This document shows positions 35,112 to 43,066 of a stretch of 44,578 nt of DNA, in pieces. The stretch is taken from positions 1-44,578 of the forward strand of contig JAGRBY010000006.1 of NCBI GenBank assembly GCA_020433835.1, in the 5' to 3' direction. Made by a program: the position numbers and the translations under genes. The stretch comes from Anaerolineae bacterium (GTDB lineage Bacteria > Chloroflexota > Anaerolineae > 4572-78 > J111). Below the pieces are notes generated by a model that saw nothing but the letters and a program-made list of their open reading frames with translations, did no database searches and was not told the origin of the DNA. Every line of letters starts with the position of its first letter. Within the stretch, counting starts at the first letter, position 1.

Positions 35112-36767
35112 ATGGAAATTACACAATATCTAAAGGGTACACTACGTTGGTGGTGGTTAATTTTACTAAGTACTGTTGTGGCCGGAGTAGGAAGTTATGT
35201 AGCAAGCATGCAACAGCCTCGTATATACGAAACTACAACAACTCTAATGGTAGGTCAAGTTTTCCAAAAGACAGATATTAGCGGCAACGATTTTACGCTA
35301 ACTGAGCTATTAGCGGAGTCGTATGCGCAGATGACAAACCGACAACCTATCCTCCAAGCCACAGTTGATAGCTTAGGGTTAGATATGGGTTGGCAAGATC
35401 TCAAGTGGAGAGTTTATGCCTATCCATTACCTCAAACGCAACTCCTGGCAATTGGTGTTCAAGATGTATCTCCACAACGGGCAGTGGCAATTGCTGATGA
35501 AATTGCTTACCAATTAATATTACAAAGTCCAACATCTCCAGAAAACAACCAACGCAATGAACGCAGTGAATTTGTTCATAAACAGCTAGACGATTTAGAA
35601 AAACGAATATCAGCATCTCAGGCGCGTGTAGCAGAACTCGATATAGAACTTGCGAGCGCATTAAGTGCAAAACAAATTCAAAGCTTACAATCAGAAATCT
35701 CCGGCTTAGAAAAACTCATCAACGACTGGCAAGTAAACTATCGTAACCTACTAGGCTATATTGAAGGTGGCGATACGCCTAACCAATTAACGATTATCGA
35801 ACCCGCCCAGCTGCCATATAGCCCAATTAGCCCCGATGTCCAAACTAACGTAGTTCTTGCCGCAGCAGTAGGATTTGCTTTAGCTTTTGGAGCAGCTTTA
35901 TTGTTAGAATATCTTGATAATACAGTAAAAACAAGTGATGATTTAACTGCTCTATCAATAGGTTTAACCAACTTAGGAACAATAAAAGATATTGAAGGCT
36001 CTACTTTTAACGACAAGCTTATCAGTTCTCAGGATATGTTCTCACCTATAACTGAGGCCTACAGACAAATAAGAACAAATATACAATTTGCAGCCATAGA
36101 CCGACCAGCTCAATCTATTATGGTCACAAGTTCTAACCCTAGTGAAGGAAAAACGACAACTTCTGCCAATTTAGGTATCATTATGGCGCAAGCTGATCTA
36201 AAAACAATAATCGTCGACGCCGACCTCAGACGGCCTTCTCTTCACAAAATTTTTCAAGTACCTAATTTAAGTGGCCTAACCGATTTGCTTAGCTCTAATA
36301 ATATTGATATTGATACACAACTAAAAGATACAAGTATCGAAAACTTAAAGATTATTACAAGCGGGCCACTGCCCCCAAATCCATCAGAAATACTGGGCTC
36401 GCAAAAAATGATGCAGATGTTGCAGCAGTTAGAAAGAATTGCCGATGTCATTATATTTGATACCCCTCCTGTCCTTGCCGTCACAGACGCTTTAGTGCTT
36501 TCAAAAAGAGTCGATGGCGTAATTATGGTCGCTCGATCCAAAAAAACACGACGTGACACTTTAAGAGAATCACTAGAGCGTTTAAACCACGTTGGAGCCA
36601 AACTATTAGGGGGAATTTTAAACGGCGTCTCCGGTAAGGATAAAGGTACGCACTACTATCAATATTATTCTCACAGCGAACAACTGGGAGGCTCTGGCCA
36701 AGTTAAAGACCATGTTTCCTCCTCTCGGCGCTGGTGGCAGCGGGTACTGCCTGTATTTAATAAGTAG
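35112..36767 (+). CDS. Wzz-type chain-length regulator fused to a bacterial tyrosine kinase (BY-kinase)
   Basis: A 551-residue fusion. Residues 1 to about 270 form the Wzz part: helix 1 (WWWLILLSTVVAG), an extracytoplasmic coiled-coil region (about 150-215) and helix 2 (VVLAAAVGFALAFGAALLL). Residues about 310-540 are the kinase, with Walker A SSNPSEGKTTT (Lys347), Walker A' IIVDADLRRPS and Walker B VIIFDTPPV. A Tyr cluster near the C-terminus (HYYQYYSH) is the expected autophosphorylation site. In known systems this protein controls polymer length and export together with a Wzy polymerase. A hairpin terminator follows at 36804. Confidence 0.9.
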   Translation: MEITQYLKGTLRWWWLILLSTVVAGVGSYVASMQQPRIYETTTTLMVGQVFQKTDISGNDFTLTELLAESYAQMTNRQPILQATVDSLGLDMGWQDLKWRVYAYPLPQTQLLAIGVQDVSPQRAVAIADEIAYQLILQSPTSPENNQRNERSEFVHKQLDDLEKRISASQARVAELDIELASALSAKQIQSLQSEISGLEKLINDWQVNYRNLLGYIEGGDTPNQLTIIEPAQLPYSPISPDVQTNVVLAAAVGFALAFGAALLLEYLDNTVKTSDDLTALSIGLTNLGTIKDIEGSTFNDKLISSQDMFSPITEAYRQIRTNIQFAAIDRPAQSIMVTSSNPSEGKTTTSANLGIIMAQADLKTIIVDADLRRPSLHKIFQVPNLSGLTDLLSSNNIDIDTQLKDTSIENLKIITSGPLPPNPSEILGSQKMMQMLQQLERIADVIIFDTPPVLAVTDALVLSKRVDGVIMVARSKKTRRDTLRESLERLNHVGAKLLGGILNGVSGKDKGTHYYQYYSHSEQLGGSGQVKDHVSSSRRWWQRVLPVFNK

Positions 36768-36803
36768 TTTATCGGCTAATAGCTAGGATTATAAGAAAAC
36801 ATT

Positions 36804-36828
36804 TAGGAGCAGTAACCCGCTGCTCCTA
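36804..36828 (+). terminator. Intrinsic terminator after the Wzz/BY-kinase gene
   Basis: TAGGAGCAG (36804-36812) pairs with CTGCTCCTA (36820-36828) around a 7-nt loop and is followed by TTTTA. It lies 37 bp after the stop codon. Confidence 0.75.
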
Positions 36829-36871
36829 TTTTACAAAAAACAGATAAAGTAAGTTGCTAAAAATTGATAAT

Positions 36872-37018
36872 CTAAGAAGCTGTTTGAAAAGTCTTCTAGG
36901 GTCCACTGATAGACACAGATTATCACTGATATTATCAAAATTTAGATAAAAATCTGTGATTATCAGTGTAAATCTGTGGACAACTCTGTAAACTTCCACT
37001 TTTAAAACAACTTCTAAG
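36872..37018. repeat. MITE-like palindromic element, second family
   Basis: 147 bp with imperfect 21-bp terminal inverted repeats (left 36872-36892, right 36998-37018, three mismatches; core AGAAG-TGTTT-AAAAGT). The interior is again palindromic, with ACAGATT and TCTGTGATTATCAGTG-type blocks facing each other. Non-coding. Its ends differ from those of the 23831/29549 family. Confidence 0.68.
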
Positions 37019-37114
37019 GTAGATGACAGTTCAAAACTTTACATCCATATCCAAGATAACTTTCTATGATAACTATACTTACAAAGGTATAAAACCTCTC
37101 CTCGCTACCCAATG

Positions 37115-37170
37115 TTCTAACCCTTTTTTTATTATTCTTACATTGAGTTCACAGTCCTTTGAGGTAGTAT
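37115..37170 (+). promoter_or_regulatory. Direct-repeat activator array and -10 box (site D)
   Basis: Units at 11-bp period: TTCTAAC (37115), TTTTTAT (37126), CTTACAT (37137), TTCACAG (37148). Then 10 bp and TAGTAT (37165-37170). The galE start is at 37319, giving a leader of about 140 nt in which no clear structure was seen. Confidence 0.65.
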
Positions 37171-37318
37171 ATTAATACAGTTTGGGGAGAAGGAAAGCAA
37201 ACTAACTTACTATAAAAGCCAATCTATACTTTCAAGATAAAATTTGGCGTTATTAAATACTCTTTTTATCCCATCTCAATAGTCAAAAAAATTTCAAATC
37301 CTCAGGAGACAAAGTTAC

Positions 37319-38302
37319 ATGAAAGTTCTAGTTACCGGCGGAGCCGGCTATATCGGGAGTACTGTTGTAGCAGAGTTGATTCGAGAAGGTGACTCGGTAG
37401 TTGTTTTTGATAACCTTTATCAAGGTCATGAGGGAGCTGTTCACCCTGAAGCCACCTTTATCAAAGGTGATCTAAATGATCGTGCCACTATCGACAGCGT
37501 ATTAGCCGATTACCAACCGGAAGCAATTATGCATTTTGCCTCACATACCCTTGTAGGTGAGTCGATGGAAAAACCATTTTTGTATTTGAGTGAAAACGTT
37601 ACCAATGGTCTAAACTTACTCCAAAGTGCTGTCGATCATGGTATTCGAAAATTTATCTTTTCCTCCACAGCTAACCTCTTTGATGATCCGGAACGCATGC
37701 CCATTGACGAAAATGAGCGCATTGTGCCTGGTAGCCCTTACGGCGAGTCGAAGTATATTATTGAACGGTTCCTTTACTGGCTCGACCGGATTTACGGCTT
37801 TCGATATGCCGCCCTGCGCTACTTTAACGCTTGTGGAGCAGGTGCCCCGGAACGTGGCGAGGATCACTACCCGGAGTATCACCTTATTCCCATCGTTTTA
37901 CAAGTAGCATTGGAACAGCGGGAAAAAGTATTCATCTTCGGTGATGAGTATGATACGCCTGATGGTACCTGTGTTCGAGATTACATTCACGTTCTCGATT
38001 TGGCTCAAGCTCATATTTTGGCGCTGCGAGCGCTCGACCAAGGCAGTCGAACCTACAATTTAGGGAATGGCCAAGGATTTTCCGTAAAAGAAGTCATCGA
38101 AACGGCCCGCCAAGTAACCGGTCATCCTATCCCGGCCGAAATTGGACCTCGACGGCCAGGCGACCCGGCAACATTGATTGCCAGCAGCGATAAAATTCGT
38201 CGAGAATTGGGCTGGGAACCGAAATACACTGATCTCAAAGGTATTATTGAAACCGCCTGGCAGTGGCACTCAACCCATCCCAACGGCTATAATGATCGAT
38301 AG
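37319..38302 (+). CDS. galE: UDP-glucose 4-epimerase (GalE-like)
   Basis: A 327-residue extended SDR that interconverts UDP-glucose and UDP-galactose (or the N-acetyl forms). The NAD motif GGAGYIGS is at residues 7-14, the catalytic Ser lies in FSSTANLF (Ser116), and YGESK gives Tyr141 and Lys145. [22 protein letters not shown] and RRPGDP are GalE hallmarks, and the length is normal. Unlike the SDR at 13964, its catalytic set is intact. AGGAG precedes the ATG; promoter array D lies upstream and a hairpin terminator follows. Confidence 0.9.
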   Translation: MKVLVTGGAGYIGSTVVAELIREGDSVVVFDNLYQGHEGAVHPEATFIKGDLNDRATIDSVLADYQPEAIMHFASHTLVGESMEKPFLYLSENVTNGLNLLQSAVDHGIRKFIFSSTANLFDDPERMPIDENERIVPGSPYGESKYIIERFLYWLDRIYGFRYAALRYFNACGAGAPERGEDHYPEYHLIPIVLQVALEQREKVFIFGDEYDTPDGTCVRDYIHVLDLAQAHILALRALDQGSRTYNLGNGQGFSVKEVIETARQVTGHPIPAEIGPRRPGDPATLIASSDKIRRELGWEPKYTDLKGIIETAWQWHSTHPNGYNDR

Positions 38303-38321
38303 TAAGTCATTATAAATTGCT

Positions 38322-38367
38322 AAAATATCCCACAAATGTTGCGAAACTGTATATTGTGGGATATTTT
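38322..38367 (+). terminator. Intrinsic terminator after galE
   Basis: A perfect 14-bp inverted repeat AAAATATCCCACAA (38322-38335) and its complement (38354-38367) around an 18-nt loop, followed by further T residues. Symmetric enough to act in both directions. Confidence 0.7.
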
Positions 38368-38462
38368 TATATTATTTAATCTTTTGTACGCATATTTTTC
38401 CTCTTGCAAAAACCTTCCGATAGGTCTTAGCAATAACTTATCAATATCTAATCGAGAAAAAA

Positions 38463-40268
38463 ATGTCTTCTTTTGCCACAAGCAGACCCACTGAGTCAAA
38501 AACGCAGCAAATTACCATTCAAATTGCTCTATTGATGCCACTTTTGGCGGTAGGGTTACTCAATATAACGCATCCTTTGATAACAGCATTAGCCACAATT
38601 TTGGCTTTAGGGCTTTGGGCTGAACGGTGGTTTACATCGGGGATATTAACAAAACCCGCGTTTCTTAACGGCCCGCTAACTTTGTGGATAATAAGTGCTT
38701 TTATGGGTATAGGAATGGCTTACAATCCGGCTTTAAGTCTTCCTATGTTATTTGTAATGTTAGGAAGTGTTAGCATTTTTTTTGCTATCATTAATACATC
38801 CACTTCACGCCGCAACGTGGCCGAAGGACTGGTTCTCATTACCAGCTTCGTAGCTTTATATTTTGTAAGTCAATATGCTCACTTCAACTATAAAGATGAG
38901 GTGGGATTTTTTCCTGACCTGGGACGGATAACCGGCAATTTTCTGCCAAACTTGGTATTTTATACGCCTCATCCCAATGCTATTGCTACATTTTTAGAGA
39001 GCACGTTCTTACTGAGTCTGGTATTAACTTTTACAAACCAAGGGCCAAAAAGGTGGCTTTGGGCCGCAACCAGTTTTATAATAACTTATGGCCTACTTGT
39101 TACAAATTCTCGTGGAGCTTGGACCGCCCTCATCGTGATGGGAATCACGTGGTTTTTACTACAATGGTCCAAGCGCGCAGCCGGGATTGTTTTAGGCGGG
39201 GTGCTTATTGTTGGGCTTGGAGTTAGTTTAGCTATTATAAGCAGCCCCCACCTTTCCGGCCAAGAATTCGCACCGATTCAGTCAACCCTTGAAACAATGA
39301 GTAGTCGCTTAAATCTGTACCAAAACAGTTTTTATCTGCTACGCGACTACCCTTTTACAGGTATCGGATTGGGCGATACATTTGCGATGGTCTACTCGCA
39401 CTATCAACTCCTTATCCATGTGCCCTACCTCTATTATGCCCATAATATATTACTCGCTGTTAGCCTTGGGCAAGGTCTGCTGGGGTTAATAGCGTTTTTG
39501 TGGTTACTCATTGCATTTTATTGGTTTGTTTACAAAGCCGAACAGGTAGGAGTGAGAAGGCAACATCGCTATATATTCCGAGCAGCCTGGCTGGGTGTTA
39601 CAGCCACATTTGTCCATGGCTTTATGGATGCTTCTCAATTTTCTGACGACCGATGGACTATGGTGATGTTATTTGCTCTATTGGGGCTGGCCGTAGCCAC
39701 AGGCCGAACCAATCTGGGAACCCGGCTTACTATTCCCTCAAGCCGTTCTGTTCGTATTCTGGGAATTGCTGCACTCGCAGGCATAGTAGTCGTCTTAGCT
39801 CTTTTTTGGCGGCCTATTATAAGCAGTTGGTATGCCAACATGGGTGCACTTTACCAAACCAAGGCCGAATTATCTCCCACCCTGACTAACAGTCAACGTC
39901 AAGTAAAGCTGGCTGTGGCTCGAGCTTATTTTGACCAGGCGATCGCATTAAACCCTGTCCAACCTACCGCCCATCGCCGTCTGGGAACAATTGCGCTGCG
40001 TGAGAACCGCTTTGAAGAGGCCATAGCGCATTTGGAAGTTGCCTATCAACAAGAACCGCATAATCAAGCGATACTAAAAGCCTTGGGGTTTGCCTATCTG
40101 TGGAACGGTCAGGTAGAAACGGCAGCATCTTTGCTGCGACAGGTCACCATGCAAAATTACGTCATCGACGAGCTTGCTTATTTGAAGGGTGAGTGGCAGC
40201 GGCAGAAAAGAGATGCGTTATCAGCTCAGGCCAACCAAATGCAGGCTATTTTAATGTCGTCTAATTGA
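38463..40268 (+). CDS. O-antigen ligase/polymerase family protein with C-terminal TPR-like domain
   Basis: A 601-residue membrane protein. About ten to twelve helices cover residues 20-450. The ligase/polymerase signature is NSRGAWTALIVMG, then YPFTGIGLGDTF and the Tyr/His-rich stretch YLYYAHNILLAVSLGQGLLGLI. Residues about 485-595 hold at least two TPR-like units (AYFDQAIALNPVQPTAHRRLG, EAIAHLEVAYQQEPHNQAILKALG). WaaL/PglL-type ligases with TPR tails are known, so ligation to a lipid or protein acceptor is favoured over polymerisation, as an inference. Separated from galE by a terminator, so its own promoter is likely within 38370-38460. Confidence 0.77.
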   Translation: MSSFATSRPTESKTQQITIQIALLMPLLAVGLLNITHPLITALATILALGLWAERWFTSGILTKPAFLNGPLTLWIISAFMGIGMAYNPALSLPMLFVMLGSVSIFFAIINTSTSRRNVAEGLVLITSFVALYFVSQYAHFNYKDEVGFFPDLGRITGNFLPNLVFYTPHPNAIATFLESTFLLSLVLTFTNQGPKRWLWAATSFIITYGLLVTNSRGAWTALIVMGITWFLLQWSKRAAGIVLGGVLIVGLGVSLAIISSPHLSGQEFAPIQSTLETMSSRLNLYQNSFYLLRDYPFTGIGLGDTFAMVYSHYQLLIHVPYLYYAHNILLAVSLGQGLLGLIAFLWLLIAFYWFVYKAEQVGVRRQHRYIFRAAWLGVTATFVHGFMDASQFSDDRWTMVMLFALLGLAVATGRTNLGTRLTIPSSRSVRILGIAALAGIVVVLALFWRPIISSWYANMGALYQTKAELSPTLTNSQRQVKLAVARAYFDQAIALNPVQPTAHRRLGTIALRENRFEEAIAHLEVAYQQEPHNQAILKALGFAYLWNGQVETAASLLRQVTMQNYVIDELAYLKGEWQRQKRDALSAQANQMQAILMSSN

Positions 40269-40393
40269 TTCCATGCTGCGAAACTATGGTAGGGGGTGTG
40301 ATTTTTGGCAGCAGCTCAAATAGCACTGAACCCATAAAACACCCCCGTCAGCCACATTTCTTCCGAACAAGCAGGTTCAGTATAAACAGTAAT

Positions 40394-40437
40394 AAATGGC
40401 ATCACTGTCTTTTACAAGCAAGACAGTGATGCCATTT
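40394..40437. terminator. Strong hairpin between convergent genes
   Basis: A perfect 18-bp inverted repeat (AAATGGCATCACTGTCTT at 40394-40411, complement at 40420-40437) with an 8-nt loop. It lies between the 3' ends of the plus-strand ligase gene and the minus-strand GT4 gene, so a bidirectional terminator is the simplest reading. Confidence 0.72.
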
Positions 40438-40494
40438 GTTTATATTCTGAAGGAAAAATAGAGGTTTTACAACAGGCAGGGAAACGCAATAATA

Positions 40495-41712
40495 CTACAC
40501 AACGTGATAACCGTTTTTCACCGGCATAACGTCACGATATACCGCTTCCAAATTTTCGGCAGTAACATTCCAATCGTGATAGGTTTCCACATAGTAGCGG
40601 CCGGCATCGCCCACACGTTGGGCCAGTGTTTGGTCTTTGAACAGCTCGATGATATTGTGAGCCACAGCCTCTGGCGTATCGCCGATGAGCAATTCTTCGC
40701 CATCGGTTGCTTGCAAAGAGCTTAAGGCGTTTGAGGTGGTAATGACCGGTGTACCCATCGCCATCGCCTCTAAGATTTTGTTTTGAATACCAACGCCATA
40801 CCGCATAGGCGACACGGAAACGGTCGCTTTAGCCAGATATGGGCGCAAATCGGGCACAGTGCCGGTAACGATAATTCGGGGATCGTCAGTAAGCGCTTCT
40901 ATTTCTGGGGCGGGATCTTTGCCGGCGATAACAAAGTGCGCTTGAGGAAATTGTTGCCAAACCAACGGCATAACGTGCTTAGCTACATCTAAGGCAGCAG
41001 CAATGTTGGCATGGTAACTCATTTTACCGGTAAAGACAATCGTTTCCGTCTCACGCGGCGAGTCGATAGGTTTAAAATATTCCAAATCGACGCCATTGGG
41101 TAAAACCGTAAACCGCTGTGGATTGCGAATGGTTGAAAACTTAACCAACGCATCGCGATCTTTGGGCGAGGTCACTAAAACCTGTGGATAGCGTTTGAGT
41201 AAATCCCCTTCATAACGGCGGGTACGTGCCAAGTCTAAGCGAGCCATCATACGGCTTTTCCAGTTCGGTCCCGAAGCACAGACATGTTCAAACAAAAGCG
41301 TAATCGAGTCAACCGAGTCGAAAACAATGGGTGTACTGTTGACCGCACTGCTTAATTCTGAGCCGCGTAGATGTTCAACATGAACAACGTCAAATTTGGC
41401 ATTTTGCTGAACGCTTTGGATACGCTCAGCCATTTCAGGCGAGCGGGAATAGGCAGCTTGTAGCGGAATGCCGGCAGGGATAGCCGAGGCCGTGTTCCAT
41501 AGAGTGCGCCAGCGCGGCAGCACCACCGTTTCTACGCGATCACACCATGTTCGCAAAATATCTAAGCTGCTTGTATCTTCACCGGGTGGTATTAAAGCCA
41601 GTAAAGTGATTTGGTGGCCGCGTTTGGCCAAATGTTTAATCAAGTTATAGGGCCGTACTCGAATAGGAGAGGGGACATAGGGGCTAATAAAAAGTATGCG
41701 TAACGGGGCCAT
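40495..41712 (-). CDS. GT4-type glycosyltransferase
   Basis: A 405-residue GT-B enzyme. The frame extends to 41781, overlapping the PqqD-like gene, but ATG at 41712 (MAPLRILFISPYVPSP) is right: AGGAGG lies four bases upstream and the protein then begins at the family's usual point. Donor-domain marks are IVFTGKMSYHANIAAALD, RIIVTGTVPDLRPYL and GVGIQNKILEAMAMGTPV. Same subgroup as the proteins at 25528 and 29823. It follows the PqqD-like gene by 34 bp in the same operon. Confidence 0.83.
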   Translation of the reverse strand: MAPLRILFISPYVPSPIRVRPYNLIKHLAKRGHQITLLALIPPGEDTSSLDILRTWCDRVETVVLPRWRTLWNTASAIPAGIPLQAAYSRSPEMAERIQSVQQNAKFDVVHVEHLRGSELSSAVNSTPIVFDSVDSITLLFEHVCASGPNWKSRMMARLDLARTRRYEGDLLKRYPQVLVTSPKDRDALVKFSTIRNPQRFTVLPNGVDLEYFKPIDSPRETETIVFTGKMSYHANIAAALDVAKHVMPLVWQQFPQAHFVIAGKDPAPEIEALTDDPRIIVTGTVPDLRPYLAKATVSVSPMRYGVGIQNKILEAMAMGTPVITTSNALSSLQATDGEELLIGDTPEAVAHNIIELFKDQTLAQRVGDAGRYYVETYHDWNVTAENLEAVYRDVMPVKNGYHVV

Positions 41713-41746
41713 ACTGCCTCCTGGTAGGGTTTTATAAGGGCCTGAC

Positions 41747-42028
41747 TTAAATAGATTTCTGTAACAGCCCTTGCGAGGCAAAGTTACTTAACGTTTGCCA
41801 GACGTCATCAAGCACATCATGGTCACTGGCAATGAAAAATTTAGAGCGTAACTCTTTTTCTATATCGGTTAAAGAATGCTCACCATCGCATAATTTCCAG
41901 ATCAATCGCGCTGTAGGGTTAAGTACGTGAACTTTTTCTTGTTCAAGGCTGTAAATGAGCGTCTCATTCCCAATATCTTTAACCATGATATTCAATTTTC
42001 GGATTGGCTTTAATGCACGCGTAATCAC
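41747..42028 (-). CDS. PqqD-like small protein
   Basis: A 93-residue winged-helix-type protein of the PqqD group. LIYSLEQEKVHVLNPTARLIWKLCDG is the core signature, followed by SLTDIEKEL and a C-terminal helix. PqqD domains act as leader-peptide recognition elements in ribosomal peptide modification, but stand-alone copies are also common beside glycosyltransferase genes, where their role is unclear. No radical SAM enzyme or precursor peptide is visible nearby. GTG start at 42028 with AAGGAGG about four bases upstream. First gene after minus-strand promoter array F. Confidence 0.78.
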   Translation of the reverse strand: MITRALKPIRKLNIMVKDIGNETLIYSLEQEKVHVLNPTARLIWKLCDGEHSLTDIEKELRSKFFIASDHDVLDDVWQTLSNFASQGLLQKSI

Positions 42029-42091
42029 TCACCCTCCTTGGTCATGATTTTGATATCGATAAAGACCAATCGTTAGACCAATATACCTACC

Positions 42092-42147
42092 ATTCTAATA
42101 TTTGTTTGTAAAATGTGCCTAAGAAAAATATTTAAACTCGGTTAGAA
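42092..42147 (-). promoter_or_regulatory. Direct-repeat activator array and -10 box (site F, minus strand)
   Basis: Read on the minus strand: TTCTAAC (42147-42141), TTTAAAT (42136-42130), TTCTTAG (42125-42119), ATTTTAC (42114-42108). Then 10 bp and TAGAAT (42097-42092). The later units are weaker than in sites A and B, but period and spacing are exact. It lies about 64 bp before the PqqD-like gene start. Confidence 0.6.
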
Positions 42148-42168
42148 TGTTCTTGAAAAGTAACACCT

Positions 42169-42248
42169 CAGGTGACTGGCACTTTTGCTCAAATAGAGAA
42201 CATTGCATGGTATCTAACGCTACAATTCGATTAAGTGCCAGTCACCTG
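42169..42248. repeat. Palindromic element with 16-bp perfect arms
   Basis: CAGGTGACTGGCACTT (42169-42184) and its exact complement (42233-42248) flank 48 bp. The right arm contains the TGA stop (42244-42242) of the upstream phosphopantetheinyl transferase gene, so the element has been inserted at, or recruited as, the end of that gene. Related GGTGACnGGCAC palindromes are widely dispersed in bacterial genomes. It could also terminate transcription, but it lacks a T-run. Confidence 0.68.
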
Positions 42249-43027
42249 TCTGCTGAGTAAATACCTTGAAGGTTAAAGAGGCTTTCATTACCTTGCCAAT
42301 AAGAAATATCTACGGTTTGCCTTTCGATAACAACAGCCCCCACATAACCCGAAACGGGTGTCATCGCCTCCATAAACCAGGCTTCAGCCGCCTGGCGATC
42401 CTCATTAATACCGAGTAACTTAGCCGGTTGACCAGGAGAAAGCGAAACATCAAAACTGGCCAGCGGACATGATAATCCTTCACCAATCGCTTTAATGTAG
42501 GCTTCCTTGCGCGTCCAACAGTTGAAAAAACCTATCGCCCGCTGGTTTGTCGGGAGGGCTGAATAGGCCTCATATTCTACGCGAGAGAAAAAACGTTTGG
42601 CTATGGCATCCATATCATCAAGAGGCCGCACCCACTCTACATCAACCCCCACACGACTATCGCAGGCAACCGCCACCAAAGCCATACTGTGGGAATGAGA
42701 AAGATTAAACTGAAGCGAGCCATCGTTACCCCCCGTCAACTCCGGCTTGCCATGAGCGCTGTACCGAAATCGTAACTGCTGCGCGGTGGTTTGCACATAA
42801 CGGCTCAAAATTAAACGGAGGCTAGCCCGTGCAGTCGTAAAATGGCGGCGATCTTTATCAAAAACAAAACGGTTGGCTCGCTCACGTTCACTCCTTGACA
42901 ACAACTCAGCCAACTGAGCTATTCTCTTCAGCGGTTGATCAAGCGAGAAACACCAAATATGAACCTGGTTGTTATCAAGCCTCATCTGGGCCGGCGGTTC
43001 CAACCAGGTAGTTACTGTGGTAGTCAA
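42242..43027 (-). CDS. Sfp-type 4'-phosphopantetheinyl transferase
   Basis: A 261-residue enzyme that transfers the phosphopantetheine arm of CoA to a serine of a carrier protein. The family motifs are VGVDVEW (Asp129, Glu131) and FNCWTRKEAYIK (Trp171, Lys174, Glu175, Lys179), and the substrate-binding FNLSHSHSMALVAV segment is at 107-120. The start is a TTG at 43027 with AAAAGGG upstream; the first ATG (residue 15) would remove the conserved N-terminal WLEPP segment. No polyketide, peptide synthetase or carrier protein gene is in the window, so it probably serves targets elsewhere. Its last codons and stop lie in a palindromic repeat. Confidence 0.88.
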   Translation of the reverse strand: MTTTVTTWLEPPAQMRLDNNQVHIWCFSLDQPLKRIAQLAELLSRSERERANRFVFDKDRRHFTTARASLRLILSRYVQTTAQQLRFRYSAHGKPELTGGNDGSLQFNLSHSHSMALVAVACDSRVGVDVEWVRPLDDMDAIAKRFFSRVEYEAYSALPTNQRAIGFFNCWTRKEAYIKAIGEGLSCPLASFDVSLSPGQPAKLLGINEDRQAAEAWFMEAMTPVSGYVGAVVIERQTVDISYWQGNESLFNLQGIYSADR

Positions 43028-43066
43028 AACGTATCCCTTTTCCTAATTAACAAACTTTATACAGCC

